Source of the DNA: Luidia sarsii | Taxonomy: Eukaryota > Echinodermata > Asteroidea > Paxillosida > Luidiidae | Assembly: GCA_949987565.1 (NCBI GenBank) | Contig: OX465114.1 | Coordinates: 8,908,188-8,972,187, forward strand | Length of the DNA stretch: 64,000 nucleotides | Direction: 5' to 3' | Shown here: one piece after another, positions 28,241 to 40,300 of the stretch | Numbering within the stretch: position 1 is the stretch's first letter | How the letters are laid out: each line of letters begins with the position of its first letter | The notes under the pieces: model-generated | Database searches by the model: none | Seen by the model: the letters and a program-made list of their open reading frames with translations, nothing else | What the model was told of the DNA's origin: nothing | Program-made: the position numbers and the translations under genes

Positions 28241-28599
28241 GATGACATAATTCTGGGCTGAAAATTAATGAATACAAGGCTATAGCCTTGCCATTGGCCC
28301 AATTTCTGACCGGAAAAATCAAGCTTTTCCCTGATGCTTTTTTGGAGTAAATACCTCTAGAAATGTGTTGTACGGGTCCATGGGAGTCTCGAGAACAATT
28401 TTCAATCAAATCGGATGACATAATTTTTGGTTGAAAATTTATGAATACAAGGCTATAGCCTTGCCATTGGCCAAAATCCGACCGGAAAAATCAAAGTTTT
28501 TCCCTGGTAGTTTTTTAGAAGAAGTACAACCAGAAATGTGTTGTACGGGTCCACAGGAGTCTGGAAAACAATTTTCAATCAAATCGGACAACATAATTT

Positions 28600-31500
28600 T
28601 TGGCTGAAAAATTGATAATTACAAGGCTATAGCCTTGCAATTGGCCCAATTTCTGACCGGAAAAATCAAGTTCTTCCCTATTGATTTTTTGGAAGAAATA
28701 GCACCAGAAATGTGTTGTACTGGTCCACAGGAGGCTGGAAAACAATTTTCTATCAAATCGGATGACATATATTTGGGCTAAAAGATTGATGAATACAAGG
28801 CTATAGCCTTGCCATTGGCCCAATTTCTGACCGGAGAAATCAAAGTTTTTCCCTGGTGATGGTTTGGAAGAAATACCACTAGAAATGTGTCGTACGGGTC
28901 CATGGGAGTCTCGAGATCAATTTTCAATCAAATCGGATGACATAATTCTGGGCTGAAAATTTATGAATACAAGGCTATAGCCTTGCCATTGGCCAAAATC
29001 CGACCGGAAAAATCAAAGTTTTTCCCTGGTAGTTTTTTAGAAGAAGTACAACCAGAAATGTGTTGTACGGGTCCACAGGAGTCTGGAAAACAATTTTCAA
29101 TCAAATCGGATGACATAATTTTGGGCTAAAAAATTGATGAATACAAGGCTATAGCCTTGCCATTGGCCCAATTTTTGAACGGAAAAATCAAAGTTTTCCC
29201 TGTTTGTTTTTTAAGACATACCACTAGAAATGTGTTGTACGGGTCCACAGGAGTCTGGAAAACAATTTTCAATCAAATCGGATGACATATTTTTGGGTTG
29301 AAAAATTGTTCGATACAAGGCTATGGCCTTGCCATTGACCAATTTCTGTCCGGAAAAATCAAAGTTTTTCCCTGGTGATGGTTTGGAAGAAATACCACCA
29401 GAAATGTGTTGTACGGGTCCACAGGAGTCTGGAAAACAATTTTTTATAAAATTGGAGGACATAATTTTGGGCTGAAAAATTGATAAATACAAGGCTATGG
29501 CCTTGCCATTTGCCCAATTTCTGACCAGAAAAATAAAAGTTTTTCCCTGTTTATTTCTTGGAAGAAATACCGCCAGAAATATGTTGTACGGGTCCACAGG
29601 AGTCTGGAAAACAATTTTCAATCAAATCGGATGACATAATTTTGGGCTGAAAAATTGATGAATACAAGGCTATAGCCTTGCCATTGGCCAAAATCCGACC
29701 GGAAAAATCAAAGTTTTTCCCTGGTAGTTTTTTAGAAGAAGTACAACCAGAAATGTGTTGTACGGGTCCACAGGAGTCTGGAGAACAATTTTCAATCAAA
29801 TCGGATGACATAAATTTGGGCTGAAAATTTATGAATACAAGGCTATAGCCTTGCAATTGGCCCAATTTCTGACCGTAAAAAATCAAAGTTTTTCCCTGAT
29901 AATTTTTTGGAGTAAATACCACCAGAAATGTGTTGTACAGGTCCACAGGAGTCTGGGAAACAATTTTCTATCAAATCGGATGACATATATTTGGGCTAAA
30001 AAATTGACGAATACAAGGCTATAGCTTTGCCATTGGCCCAATTTTTGAACGGAAAAATCAAAGTTTTCCCTGTTTGTTTTTTAAGACATACCACTAGAAA
30101 TGTGTTGTACGGGTCCACAGGAGTCTGGAAAACAATTTTCAATCAAATCGGATGACATATTTTTGGGCTGAAAAATTGATGAATACAAGGCTATAGCCTT
30201 GCCATTGGCCCAATTTCTGACCGGAAAAATCAAAGTTTTTCCCTGATGATTTTTTGGAGTAAATACCACCAGAAATGTGTTGTACAGGTCCACAGGAGTC
30301 TGGAAAACAATTTTCAATCAAATCGGATGACATAATTTTGGGCTGAAAAATTGATGAATACAAGGCTATAGCCTTGCCATTGGCCAAAATCCGACCGGAA
30401 AAATCAAAGTTTTTCCCTGGTAGTTTTTTAGAAGAAGTACAACCAGAAATGTGTTGTACGGGTCCACAGGAGTCTGGAAAACAATTTTCAATTAAATCGG
30501 ATGACATAATTTTGGGCTGAAAAATTGATAAATACAAGGCTATGGCCTTGCCATTTGCCCAATTTCTGACCAGAAAAATCGAAGTTTTTCCCTGTTTATT
30601 TCTTGGAAGAAATACCGCCAGAAATATGTTGTACGGGTCCACAGGAGTCTGGAAAACAATTTTCAATCAAATCGGATGATATAATTTTGGGCTGAAAAAT
30701 TGATGAATACAAGGCTATACTTGCCATTGGCCAAAATCCGACCGGAAAAATCAAATTTTTTCCCTGGTAGTTTTTTAGAAGAAGTACAACCAGAAATGTG
30801 TTGTACGGGTCCACAGGAGTCTGGAAAACAATTTTCAATCAAATCGGATGACATAATTTTGGGCTAAAAAATTGATGAATACAAGGCTATAGCCTTGCCA
30901 TTGGCCCAATTTCTGACCGTAAAAAATCAAAGTTTTTCCCTGATGATTTTTTTGGAGTAAATACCACCAGAAATGTGTTGTACAGGTCCACAGGAGTCTG
31001 GGAAACAATTTTCTATCAAATCGGATGACATATATTTGGGCTAAAAAATTGACGAATGCAAGGCTATAGCTTTGCCATTGGCCCAATTTTTGAACGGAAA
31101 AATCAAAGTTTTCCCTGTTTGTTTTTTAAGACATACCACTAGAAATGTGTTGTACGGGTCCACAGGAGTCTGGAAAACAATTTTCAATCAAATCGGATGA
31201 CATATTTTTGGGCTGAAAAATTGATGAATACAAGGCTATAGCCTTGCCATTGGCCCAATTTCTGACCGGAAAAATCAAAGTTTTTCCCTGATGATTTTTT
31301 GGAGTAAATACCACCAGAAATGTGTTGTACAGGTCCACAGGAGTCTGGAAAACAATTTTCTATCAAATCGGATGACATATATTTGGGCTAAAAAATTGAC
31401 GAATACAAGGCTATAGCTTTGCCATTGGCCCAATTTTTGAACGGAAAAATCAAAGTTTTCCCTGTTTGTTTTTTAAGACATACCACTAGAAATGTGTTGT

Positions 31501-32288
31501 ACGGGTCCCTGGGAGTCTCGAGAACAATTTTCAATCAAATCGGATGACATAATTTTGGGCTGAAAAATTGATGAATATAAGGCTATAGCCTTGCCCTTGG
31601 CCCAATTTCTGACCGGAAAAATCAAACTTTTTCCCTGGTGATGCTTTGGAAGAAATACCACTAGAAATGTGTTGTACAGGTCCACAGGAGTCTGGAGAAC
31701 AATTTTCTATCAAATCGGATGACATTTTTGGCCTGAAAAATTGATGAATACAAGGCTATAGCCTTGCCCTTGGCCCAAGTTCTGATTGGAAAAATCAAGT
31801 TCTTCCCTGTTGATTTTTTGGAAGAAATAGCACCAGAAATGTGTTGTACGTGTCAACAGGAGTCTAAAAAACAATTTTCTATCAAGTCGGATGACATATA
31901 TTTGGGCTAAAAAAATGATGAATACAAGGCTATAGCCTTGCCATTGGCCCAATTTCTGACCGGAGAAATCAAAGTTTTTCCCTGATAATTTTTTAGAAGA
32001 AATACCACGAGAAATGTGTTGTACGGGTCCACAGGAGTCTTGAAAACAATTTTCAATCAAATTGGATGACATTTTTTGGGCTGAAAAATTGATGAATACA
32101 AGGCCTTGCCATTGGCCCAATTTCTGACCGGAAAAATCAATTGATTTTTTGGAAGAAATATCACCAGAAATTTGTTTAACAGGGCTGAAAAATTGATGAA
32201 TACGATTTACATGAAGCAATTTTCTCAGAAATGTGTCTCCTGAGCCATATACCGGCAAATCTGATGACATCAATTTTGGGCCGAAAAA
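28600..32288 (+). repeat. Diverged edge of the satellite array
   Basis: Monomers here no longer fit the higher-order pattern and carry more private changes, such as GCCCTTGGCC at 31592 and 31768 and a CCGTAAAAAATC insertion near 29875 and 30918. The monomer at about 32082-32183 has an internal deletion of about 70 bp. The last piece (32184-32288) keeps only the monomer start and its ATCTGATGACATCAATTTTGG end around foreign sequence. Unique DNA follows. Loss of homogeneity toward the end is the usual pattern at satellite margins. Confidence 0.85.
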
Positions 32289-33348
32289 TAAAAAAAAAAG
32301 GTAATTTCAGACGAAACAAACAAACATTTGTCCGTGCTGATATGTACACGTATGTTTCGACTTCAACCAACCTGCATTTTGACCTCCCGCAGTCGGGAGA
32401 CTAACGTCATGAATATTCAGTTGTGACATTCGTCATTTTATTTGGCCGCCTCTAGGGTCTACCAATTCTCACATGGTATGAAGATATAATCCCCCTGCTC
32501 TGAAAACAAAAGCACAATCAAATGACGAAGCAATGAAAGTTAAAGGCAAGCTTTTATTAATATATATATATATACCTTCTGTGCATTATTTTTAACATTT
32601 TATGCTACATTTGATGTTTTATTTGTTTAGTTTCGTCCCCTTACCAAGTACTGTGCAAGAATTACGGTGACTGTATCTCCCAAACGCACTACACCAGATT
32701 AACAAAAGTCCACCATGGGGGTTAATAAAGTGAACGTCCAAATCTTTGTTACCACACTTTACTCTCTCGAGACTGCTCCATATAAACAAGCTCCTCATCT
32801 CCACGGGAGCCCACAGAACCGTAAAAATAAATAAACAGAAAAGGGAATGATCACAATCGTACACACGACCCTTAAAACGGTTAGATTGATGATATCGGTG
32901 GTCAAACAACTCAACTCTTGCTACAAAATCCCAACAGACATACATCCACAGACAACCTACTGTATCTCAATATCTGTCATGCTCCTAACGCTGACTTATT
33001 AAAAAAAAGGATGGGTTTCTTTGGGAAAAGAATACACCCAAAATTTGCCAGTAACTTTAACATCAGTACAGGAGCACTGATGGCCAGAAGCACGGATCTC
33101 TATGAAAACTAGGACAAGTTTTTCTCAACGACCAAAATAATTTTGGGGGTTTGATTTTATCACAATAAAAAGATAGCAATTCGACAGATTTTAGCAAAAA
33201 TGGGTAAAGTTCCCCCCCCCCCCGACAAAAAAAACATACCAAGTGTGACATCCAATATTGTCTTCTCAGATGAAATTACGAAGGGACTGAATAAAAACAA
33301 AAGCATCTTCACGTGTAGCCTGACTTGTTCTAGACTATTCATCAAACA

Positions 33349-33600
33349 AACCGAGCTGCCAGGTTTGCAACAATTAGTTGTTTGCATCTGAATGAAAGCG
33401 GGGGTTCGATCCCTGGAGACATACGGCAGTTAATGGTTGAATTACTTCTGACTGGCGCCCCCAACCCGGCAAAGATTAGTTGACTATTAGGGAGGTCACC
33501 ATCTAAGGGCTGGATAGCTCAGATGGAAGAGCACTGGTAGAGCACTGGTCCAGAGGTCTCGGGTTCAAGACCTGGTGCAGTCAAAGTTTTCTTTGCCAAT
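33349..33600 (+). repeat. tRNA-derived SINE, family 1
   Basis: The sequence GAATGAAAGCGGGGG, then CCCTGGAGACATACGGCAG, then GGGCTGGATAGCTCAGATGG (an A-box-like segment) and GGGTTCAAGACC (B box) is shared with copies near 44074-44335, 50252-50520, 62801-63000 and, in part, 47554-47720. The tRNA-like portion sits at the right of the conserved unit. This copy has an internal duplication, AGAGCACTGGT twice. It is a SINE remnant rather than a functional tRNA, since the acceptor stem does not pair. Confidence 0.7.
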
Positions 33601-36524
33601 TTTTCAAGTGTACCCTCGACTGGCAACCTTGTTTTGATGAGGCTAATACAGTCAGCTTTGCGTGAGATGTTGGCCCCATTTCGTAGAGTAGCTTATGCAT
33701 GAATAGCGAGCGTGAAAAGTCTACCCAATGAAAACAGAATAAACAAAGCACATTATTGCCTTTTGACTACTGGTCTCTACTATATTCTCCAGCATGAAAC
33801 AAAAGTGAACTCTGGGTCGGCAAAGTCTTTTTCTGAATCATGCTTAAGCAAATTTTGGTGGTTTTAGCGGCTCTATGCAATTGGCCCGCGGTTGCCTATA
33901 CGTGGTATTAACACTGCGACTTCTTCGGCGCGGCGCCATGACGTCATTTGTAACGCATAGCCTTCACCCAAGTCGCGAAAAGGTTCCCGGGACTTTGTGC
34001 ATCGTGATGGCACCTCCCAGGGAAGGTTTTAGCGCCTGGGGGAACAAACATGTTTGTTACTGCGGGGTTTTTTTCGGGACCAATTCTGGGAGGAATTATG
34101 GAGTAGCTTAAGTTAGATCAGACCAAAAATAATAAAATTTGCATTCGTGAGCTTTTTTGCCACTCTATCCCTGCTACGGTTGAATACAAAACTCTGATAC
34201 ACAACCCGTCGTTTTATATACAAGCTTGATATAATATGACATTCATTCATGCATGTATATGCAATTAATGCATGCAAACAGGTGTGTGTAAATAGGGCCC
34301 AGATCCACGGTATCGGCATTGCTCTATCAAATAGAGCAATGAATGATCAGAGGGTGTGGGTCCTGTTTACAGGTCTAAACATAAACCGCTTTCATCCAAG
34401 TAGGCCTACTACTGGTTTATGGTGCCGAATAAAATACAAATAACTGTACTTCAGAAACTGACACCACCAAGAGATTTTGGACACAAGCTGCCAAATGGAA
34501 TTGGAAATAATTGTAATAATGTAAGCAAACCACCTAAATAAACTGCTTTGGTAACACTTTTTTTTTGGTATAGCAAATCTTTTAAAACAGGCTCCAAATG
34601 TATGTGTCTTCGCATGTCGCACTGTGTTCGTCTCATGCCACGTACACATACTCACAGCTTTAGGAAATATATTTATGATTTCACGAAAACGTATTAATAT
34701 ATCGCACTACCTTGGCTGAGAAAACAATATGCTAAGCTCAGATGGAACGTAAGGGCTTTGCAAAACCAATCCCCGATTGTTTGTGTTCACGTGTTGTGTT
34801 CACTGGGATGGTATTGTTTCTCTCGAGTATGTGACTGACGAGTAAACAAGCTGATTTTTCATGAGTAAATGGCAAATTCACGACACACACACACACTATA
34901 CAGGAATGAGCAAAAACAAAGGAGTCCCGAGGTTGACATATTGCACTTGAAAAGGGGAACAAAAATTACATTTACTGTGACTGTGTGAATGTCCGAGTTC
35001 AGGTCTTGTCACAGAGAGTCCAATTTTGTACCAGGCAACCACATTTATCGGACAATGGACAGTGCATGACAGTCTCAACTCTTCATGAGTCGGCCTTTGA
35101 AAGAGGTCCTGCCGGGAGAGAGACATCAGGCTGTCTTCATCACCTCACAGTAATTTGACATTCCCTTGAGACAGATATTATCCAAATTTGCTCGAACTGG
35201 AACAGCAACTTACGGTGTTTTTTTTTAATCAACAGATCAAGTTACAAATGATAAGGCCTCAATGTTTTGGTCCCCAGCGAAACCTTTCTCGTCGTCAGTC
35301 TCTTTAAGACTACCCTGAAAAGGAAAAGGGATTTTATCATGACCATCTACAAACTGTGTGAATTAGAAGGAAACCTGAAAATTAAAGTCCAAATCTTTTC
35401 CCCTCTGGAACAACAACAGCATTTTGGAGGGCATTTTTTGTCCACATAGAGGATAGGTCCAGCATTTTTGAAAACACAGTAGGAAACACTTATTTTTTCT
35501 TCACATTAAACACCAAAATTGCATATTAGCTCCAAAATCATAACAGGCAGTTAAAATCGGCATTGATATTAGAATTCCCCCATCCTTTAATTGACAAGTT
35601 GTCAGCTTTAAAATACGTGTAATACCAACGATTAGCATCCAATCCAAGCCCACATTTCTGTTTTGAAATTTGTACCAGATATATACCATATTGGGCTATA
35701 CAAAAGTTAATCATGCTTTTTTACAGTACGACGTGGCATTTGTTGTCAATTAAAGTTGTTATAAGGCCACGCAGAGAGTCTGTGGGTGTTTTTTGTTAAA
35801 AAACATGCAAGATTTTGTTTTTAATTCATTAAAATAGGAATGTTTTGGTTCTACACTGAGTCTCTTTGTTTCTTCCCTTTTTTTTGGGGGGGGGGATTTT
35901 CAAATATAGTCAAACAAATAAAGGATAAAGTGAGTTTTGAGCAATCTTGAAGAGATGGCAAAGAAAACAAAAGGTGGAAATTGCAAGTTGAGGGATCTCG
36001 CAGGGAAAAGCCGTCCCGATGGCTTGGTTGCAGAGAGCACAGACGACCAGGATGTTGAAGACAAGATCTCCACAACCCCCAACCCACCCCCCTCCCCTCA
36101 AGGAAGCATAGAACAAGGGCCTTATTTCTTTCATCAGGCATCGGGCAAAGCACTGAGTATTCAGTGTTTATCACGTCGAGCAGGGCAAACCCTCATTGAA
36201 CAAGGGCCTGACATCTCTTGACATGTCTCCATTTCTCCCCGAGTCCAACTTGATCCGTCTTGCCCCGACTACGAGGGCGGTCTGGGAGTCTAAAAAAAAC
36301 GCAGCACCGGAAGTCGCTAAGAGCAGGGACGAAGGATGGCTCCGATCAAGAGAAACCCTTCATGAACAAACATCTTCCTTAAACCACTATGCAACGGGCC
36401 ACTTTCCAGCGCCTATGACTGCCACACATGCATTTTGGTTTCTTTTAATACTGCACCATTTCCAAAACTTCTCCTGCCTCCTGAAAACATCGCCTGAAAC
36501 TGTTTCCTGACGACGAGCAGAGTA

Positions 36525-36640
36525 CACACTACTCCAAAATGCTGAGTTACTGGCTCTTTTCAGAGCCACACTCCTTGAAGTGTTACATGGTGTCACCACA
36601 AACGTTCCACATTTCCACCGTGCAAACCTTCAAGTCTTAT
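36525..36640 (+). repeat. Single arm of a fold-back element with histone-type stem-loop
   Basis: The plus strand reads GGCTCTTTTCAGAGCC at 36552-36567 followed by ACAC, matching the metazoan replication-dependent histone mRNA 3' stem-loop (six-base stem, four-base TTTC loop). Flanks match the element at 61224-61425: GCAGAGTACACACTAC before, and a CATGG.GTCACC.CAAAC stretch then CCTTCAAGTCTTATTT after. There is no histone coding sequence nearby. Confidence 0.65.
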
Positions 36641-36835
36641 TTTCAAAATTCGCTAAGCAATAAATACCTGTGAAATAAATCATGTGTACAAGCGAGTCAG
36701 AGCTGGCTCAATCGCATTTCTGTGTGGTTTTTGTCATCCTACATATTGTTCTGTGGTAGGCTGGACAAAAACTTGGACAACAGCGGTGCCCGGTGCCTGG
36801 CGCATACATGTAGCGACACCACCGGCGTTTTGAAT
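36640..36835 (+). repeat. Internally deleted relative of the piggyBac-like MITE
   Basis: Segments such as CTGTGAAATAAATCA, GGTACAAG-like text and TGGACAACAGCGGTGCCCGG line up in order with parts of the intact element at 40120-40815. The terminal repeats are not recognisable here. It lies just downstream of the DOP1 stop codon, so it may fall in the 3' untranslated region. Confidence 0.45.
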
Positions 36836-36944
36836 GTTTTGGAATTTGGTGGTGTCAGAACAAGTGGTTAAAAAGGGGTCCTCGATGGATGTCCATCGGC
36901 TCTTCCTCAATCTGATTAAAAACAACAACTCCGCATCCCTGCTC

Positions 36945-37313
36945 TTAAGGTCCACTCTGTGGCACCAGAAAGTCCCTCTCCATGAGCCTCTGGATGAAGT
37001 CCATGGGAGCGAGGTCCTCGGCCTCCCCAAGGTCCTCGATCCGCCAGCCCCGGCCGGGAACAGTCTTCGGCGCCGCCAGCGTTGATGACGATGACGATGA
37101 CGATGACGACGACGGTGGCGCCACCGCAGGCTGCTGCGGCTCTCTGTCCAGCCGGATGAGGTCGGGGCCGGGCCTGGCCGGCGCTCCGCCGACAGTATCG
37201 GGGCAGACGGCATTGAAGAAGGGCAGAAGCTCCACGATGGACTTGATCTGGTACATGGTCAGGAGAGGTCTTCCGGCCTCAGACACCATGGCAAGCATAT
37301 CCTCACCACTCTC
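36945..37313 (-). CDS. DOP1: DOP1 last exon with stop codon
   Basis: The acceptor is TTGACAG|GAG. Residues 2256-2377, then the stop at 36945-36947. It contains [20 protein letters not shown]. An Asp/Pro/Gln-rich linker follows with a run of about ten Ser, coded by a GAC/GAT repeat on the plus strand at 37084-37113. It ends with [15 protein letters not shown], close to the leucine-rich C-terminus of the family. Confidence 0.9.
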   Translation of the reverse strand, partial: ESGEDMLAMVSEAGRPLLTMYQIKSIVELLPFFNAVCPDTVGGAPARPGPDLIRLDREPQQPAVAPPSSSSSSSSSSTLAAPKTVPGRGWRIEDLGEAEDLAPMDFIQRLMERDFLVPQSGP

Positions 37314-40300
37314 CTGTCAATGACAAAAACACGATTAATGCTGGAGAATTCCAAATAATATGTTTCAATATATGTTTCAATCCTAGCAGGACTTTTTTCT
37401 TTTCTCAAAGGCAGAAAGATCCTAGCAGCACCTTTCTCAAAGGCAGAAAGATCCTAGCAGGACCTTTCTCAAAGGCAGAAAGATCCTAGCAGGACCTTTC
37501 TCAAAGGCAGAAAGATCCTAGCAGGACCTTTCTCAAAGGCAGAAAGATCCTAGCAGCACCTTTCTCAAAGGCAGACAAATCCTAGCAGCACCTTTCTCAA
37601 AGGCAGAAAGATCCTAGCAGCACCTTTCTCAAAGGCAGAAAGATCCTAGCAGCACTTTTCTCAAAGGCAGAAAGATCCTAGCAGGACCTTTCTCAAAGGC
37701 AGAAAGATCCTAGCAGGACCTTTCTCAAAGGCAGAATGATCCTAGCAGGACCTTTCTCAAAGGCAGAAAGATCCTAGCAGCACCTTTCTCAAAGGCAGAA
37801 AGATCCTAGCAGCACCTTTCTCAAAGGCAGAAAGATCCTAGCAGCACCTTTCTCAAAGGCAGAAAGATCCTAGCAGCACCTTTCTCAAAGGCAGAAAGAT
37901 CCTAGTAGCACCTTTCTCAAAGGCAGAAAGATCCTAGCAGGACCTTTCTCAAAGTCAGAAAGATCCTACCAAGACCTTTCTCCTTTCTCAAAGGCAGAAA
38001 CATCCTAGCGGGACCTTTCTCAAAGGCAGAATCTTTCTGCCTTTGAGAAAGGTCCTGCTAAGATTGAAACATCAGGCCCTCCTATTTTTTTTTTTTTTTT
38101 CATTTTGGTTATTTAGAACAAATTACAGTCGTGGTCGGCCAGGAAACCGGAAGCACAATTATTTATTTTTTTGGCCTGAGCAACAGAGTGTCTGGAAATT
38201 GTTACCTGTATTTGTCTGATTCTGAGGAGCTGGGCAGCTCTGGACACATGGGGCACAAACTGCATTGGAGAATCCTTTTTCTTGCATCCCCCAACAAACG
38301 CCCACTTGTACCTAAGAACCAAAAACAAACAGGGAGGTGGGGGAGGGGAAGAAATAATAGGATTTCATATGGAGGTTTTTAACTGTCAGCATTCAATTTT
38401 GACTTGACTTGACTTTATTTCAATATCAATAAATGCAGCTCCTCATAATGGTTTACATCACGCAGATACTCAGATTCGATAATTTGCATTTGGAGTTTTG
38501 GACACTCCTGCAGACATGCTGAATAGCTTTTGGCAGTCAGGTGACGTCATGTGAAGAACTTCTATAGCTCAAAATCACGCACTCGTATAGGCCTACTGTA
38601 TGGAAACCTCTGGTCTGCATTCATTCAATACGTTTCAAAATAGCACAAGAACCTATGGAAGCCACACAGGTCTGTTCGAATTCAGACAGAGCCCTCACTG
38701 CTTTGAATGCTTTGTCAAATCCAACGGATATGGCTCGCAATTGCACACAAATCTATGGAGGCCAATCTTTGCTTTGTGGAGTCTCGTCTGTCTGATTTAA
38801 GACAGAGCCCTTACTGCTTGGTCAAATCCAACGGACGTGGCTCACCATTGCACACAAATCTATGGCAGACAATCTTTGCTTTTGGGGTCTAGTCTGTCTG
38901 AAGTAAGACAGAGCCCTTGCAGCTTAGTCAAATCCAACGGATATGGCTCACCATTGCACACAAATCTATGGAGGCCAATCTTTGCTTTTGGGGTCTAGTC
39001 TGTCTGAAGTAAGACAGAGCCCTTGCAGCTTGGTCAAATCCAACGGATATGGCTCACAATTGCACACAAATCTATGGAGGCCAATCATTGCTTTTGAGGT
39101 CTAGTCTGTCTGAATTATTAAAGACAGAGCCCTTACAGCTTGGTCGGAATACGGCTCACAATTGCACACAAATCTATGTAGGCCAATCTTTGCTTTTGAG
39201 GTCTAGTCTGTCTGAATTAAGACAGAGCCCTTACAGCTTGGTTTGATTACGGCTCACCATTGCACACAAATCTATGGAGGCCAATCTTTGCTTTTGGGGT
39301 GTAGTCTGGCTAAAATAAGACAGAGCCCTTGCAGCTTGGTCAAATCCAACGGATATGGCTCACAATTGCACACAAATCTATGGAGGCCAATCATTGCTTT
39401 TGAGGTCTAGTCTGTCTGAATTATTAAAGACAGAGCCCTTACAGCTTGGTCGGATTACGGCTCACAATTGCACACAAATCTATGGAGGCCAATCATTGCT
39501 TTTGGGGTATAGTCTGGCTGAATTAAGACAGAGCCCTTACTGCTTGGTTTGATTACGGCTCACCATTGCACACAAATCTATGGAGGCCAATCTTTGCTTT
39601 TGGGGTGTAGTCTGGCTAAAATAAGACAGAGCCCTTACTGCTTGGTCAAATCCAACGGATATGGCTCACACAAATCTATAGAGGCCAATCTTTGCTTTTA
39701 GGGGTAGTCTGGCACCCCGACTCACACTTGGAACTGGGGCAGGTCCTCGGAGGGCAGGCACATGGCCAGGTCCAGCAGCTTGCAGGCGGCCAGGTACAGG
39801 CCCAGCCAGGGCCGGGCCAGGCCGGCCAGCGTCTGCGGCGGCCCGCCGTTGCCGCCCAGGAAGAAGCTGGCAATGTCGGCCCCCGACGGCCTCTTGGAGG
39901 GGGGCGGCTTGCGGCCGGGCTCCGGCCCCAGACTGGCAATCTGCTCCTCCATGTGCAGGAACACTTGAACCTAAAAGTGCGAGAAAAAAGAAAGAAAAAA
40001 AAGAAACAAATTAAAAGTTATACCAAATAGTTGCAGACTGTTTAAAGGCCCTATACAACATTGGTAAAGGTCAAAAGATTGCCACAGTGTGTGTGTTAAA
40101 ATAGTTGCAGACTGTTTAACCACTTCGCGCCGGGGGGTTTTTCAGCGCCGATGACCGCCATACGGGGGTTTTTGAACAATGCATCATTTTAAAATCTTGC
40201 TAAAACAATCGGAACAATATATTTCTGTGAAATAAATCAATAAGGGTATACTATGGGTACAAGAGAGTAAAACCTGGCACAATTCGGACGTCGTTGTGGC

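Larger units (their letters stand above)
1..32288 (+). repeat. Satellite array of ~174-bp monomers with higher-order repeats
   Basis: About 185 direct copies of a 173-174 bp monomer lie head to tail, all in one orientation. The first monomer is 1-174 and the next starts at 175 with the same GAAAAWTTRATGAATACAAG-type opening. Each monomer carries a dyad (CAAGGCTATAGCCTTG or a variant), then CCATTGGCC, an A-rich CCGGAAAAATCAAAG block, a GTACGGGTCCACAGGAGT block and an ATCGGATGACATAATTTTGG end. At least seven monomer types can be told apart by their middle section, and they recur in fixed orders. Function is inferred only: length and organisation resemble centromeric or pericentromeric satellites. 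I saw no transposon gene, rRNA or tRNA inside it. Confidence 0.97.
32289..36944. other. Intergenic DNA between satellite and DOP1
   Basis: No convincing gene was found. Open frames are all shorter than 110 codons with no recognisable domain. The stretch holds a (TA)n run near 32558-32573, a poly-C run near 33210, a SINE copy near 33349-33600, a fold-back family fragment near 36130-36212, a histone-type stem-loop element arm near 36525-36640 and a piggyBac-MITE relative near 36640-36835. The 3' untranslated region of DOP1 must begin here on the minus strand. I saw no canonical AATAAA close to the stop; an ATTAAA on the minus strand at 36444-36449 is only a weak candidate. Confidence 0.6.

Noticed and set aside
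777..32273. Dozens of open frames of 60-516 codons in the satellite, both strands
   Set aside because: They repeat the monomer sequence in several frames, shift wherever a 173-bp monomer occurs and resemble no protein family. They follow from a 174-bp unit without stops.
1..32288. CRISPR array or integron-like repeat set
   Set aside because: Direct repeats are contiguous with no unique spacers, and the surrounding gene is a spliced animal gene.
33507..33585. Functional tRNA gene
   Set aside because: A and B boxes are present but the acceptor stem does not pair and the same sequence recurs as a SINE.
33952..33961. TGACGTCA cAMP-response element in intergenic DNA
   Set aside because: A single 8-bp motif with no nearby promoter is not evidence of regulation.
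33875..34111. 78-codon open frame starting at 33875
   Set aside because: No domain, no supporting splice or codon pattern, and length expected by chance.
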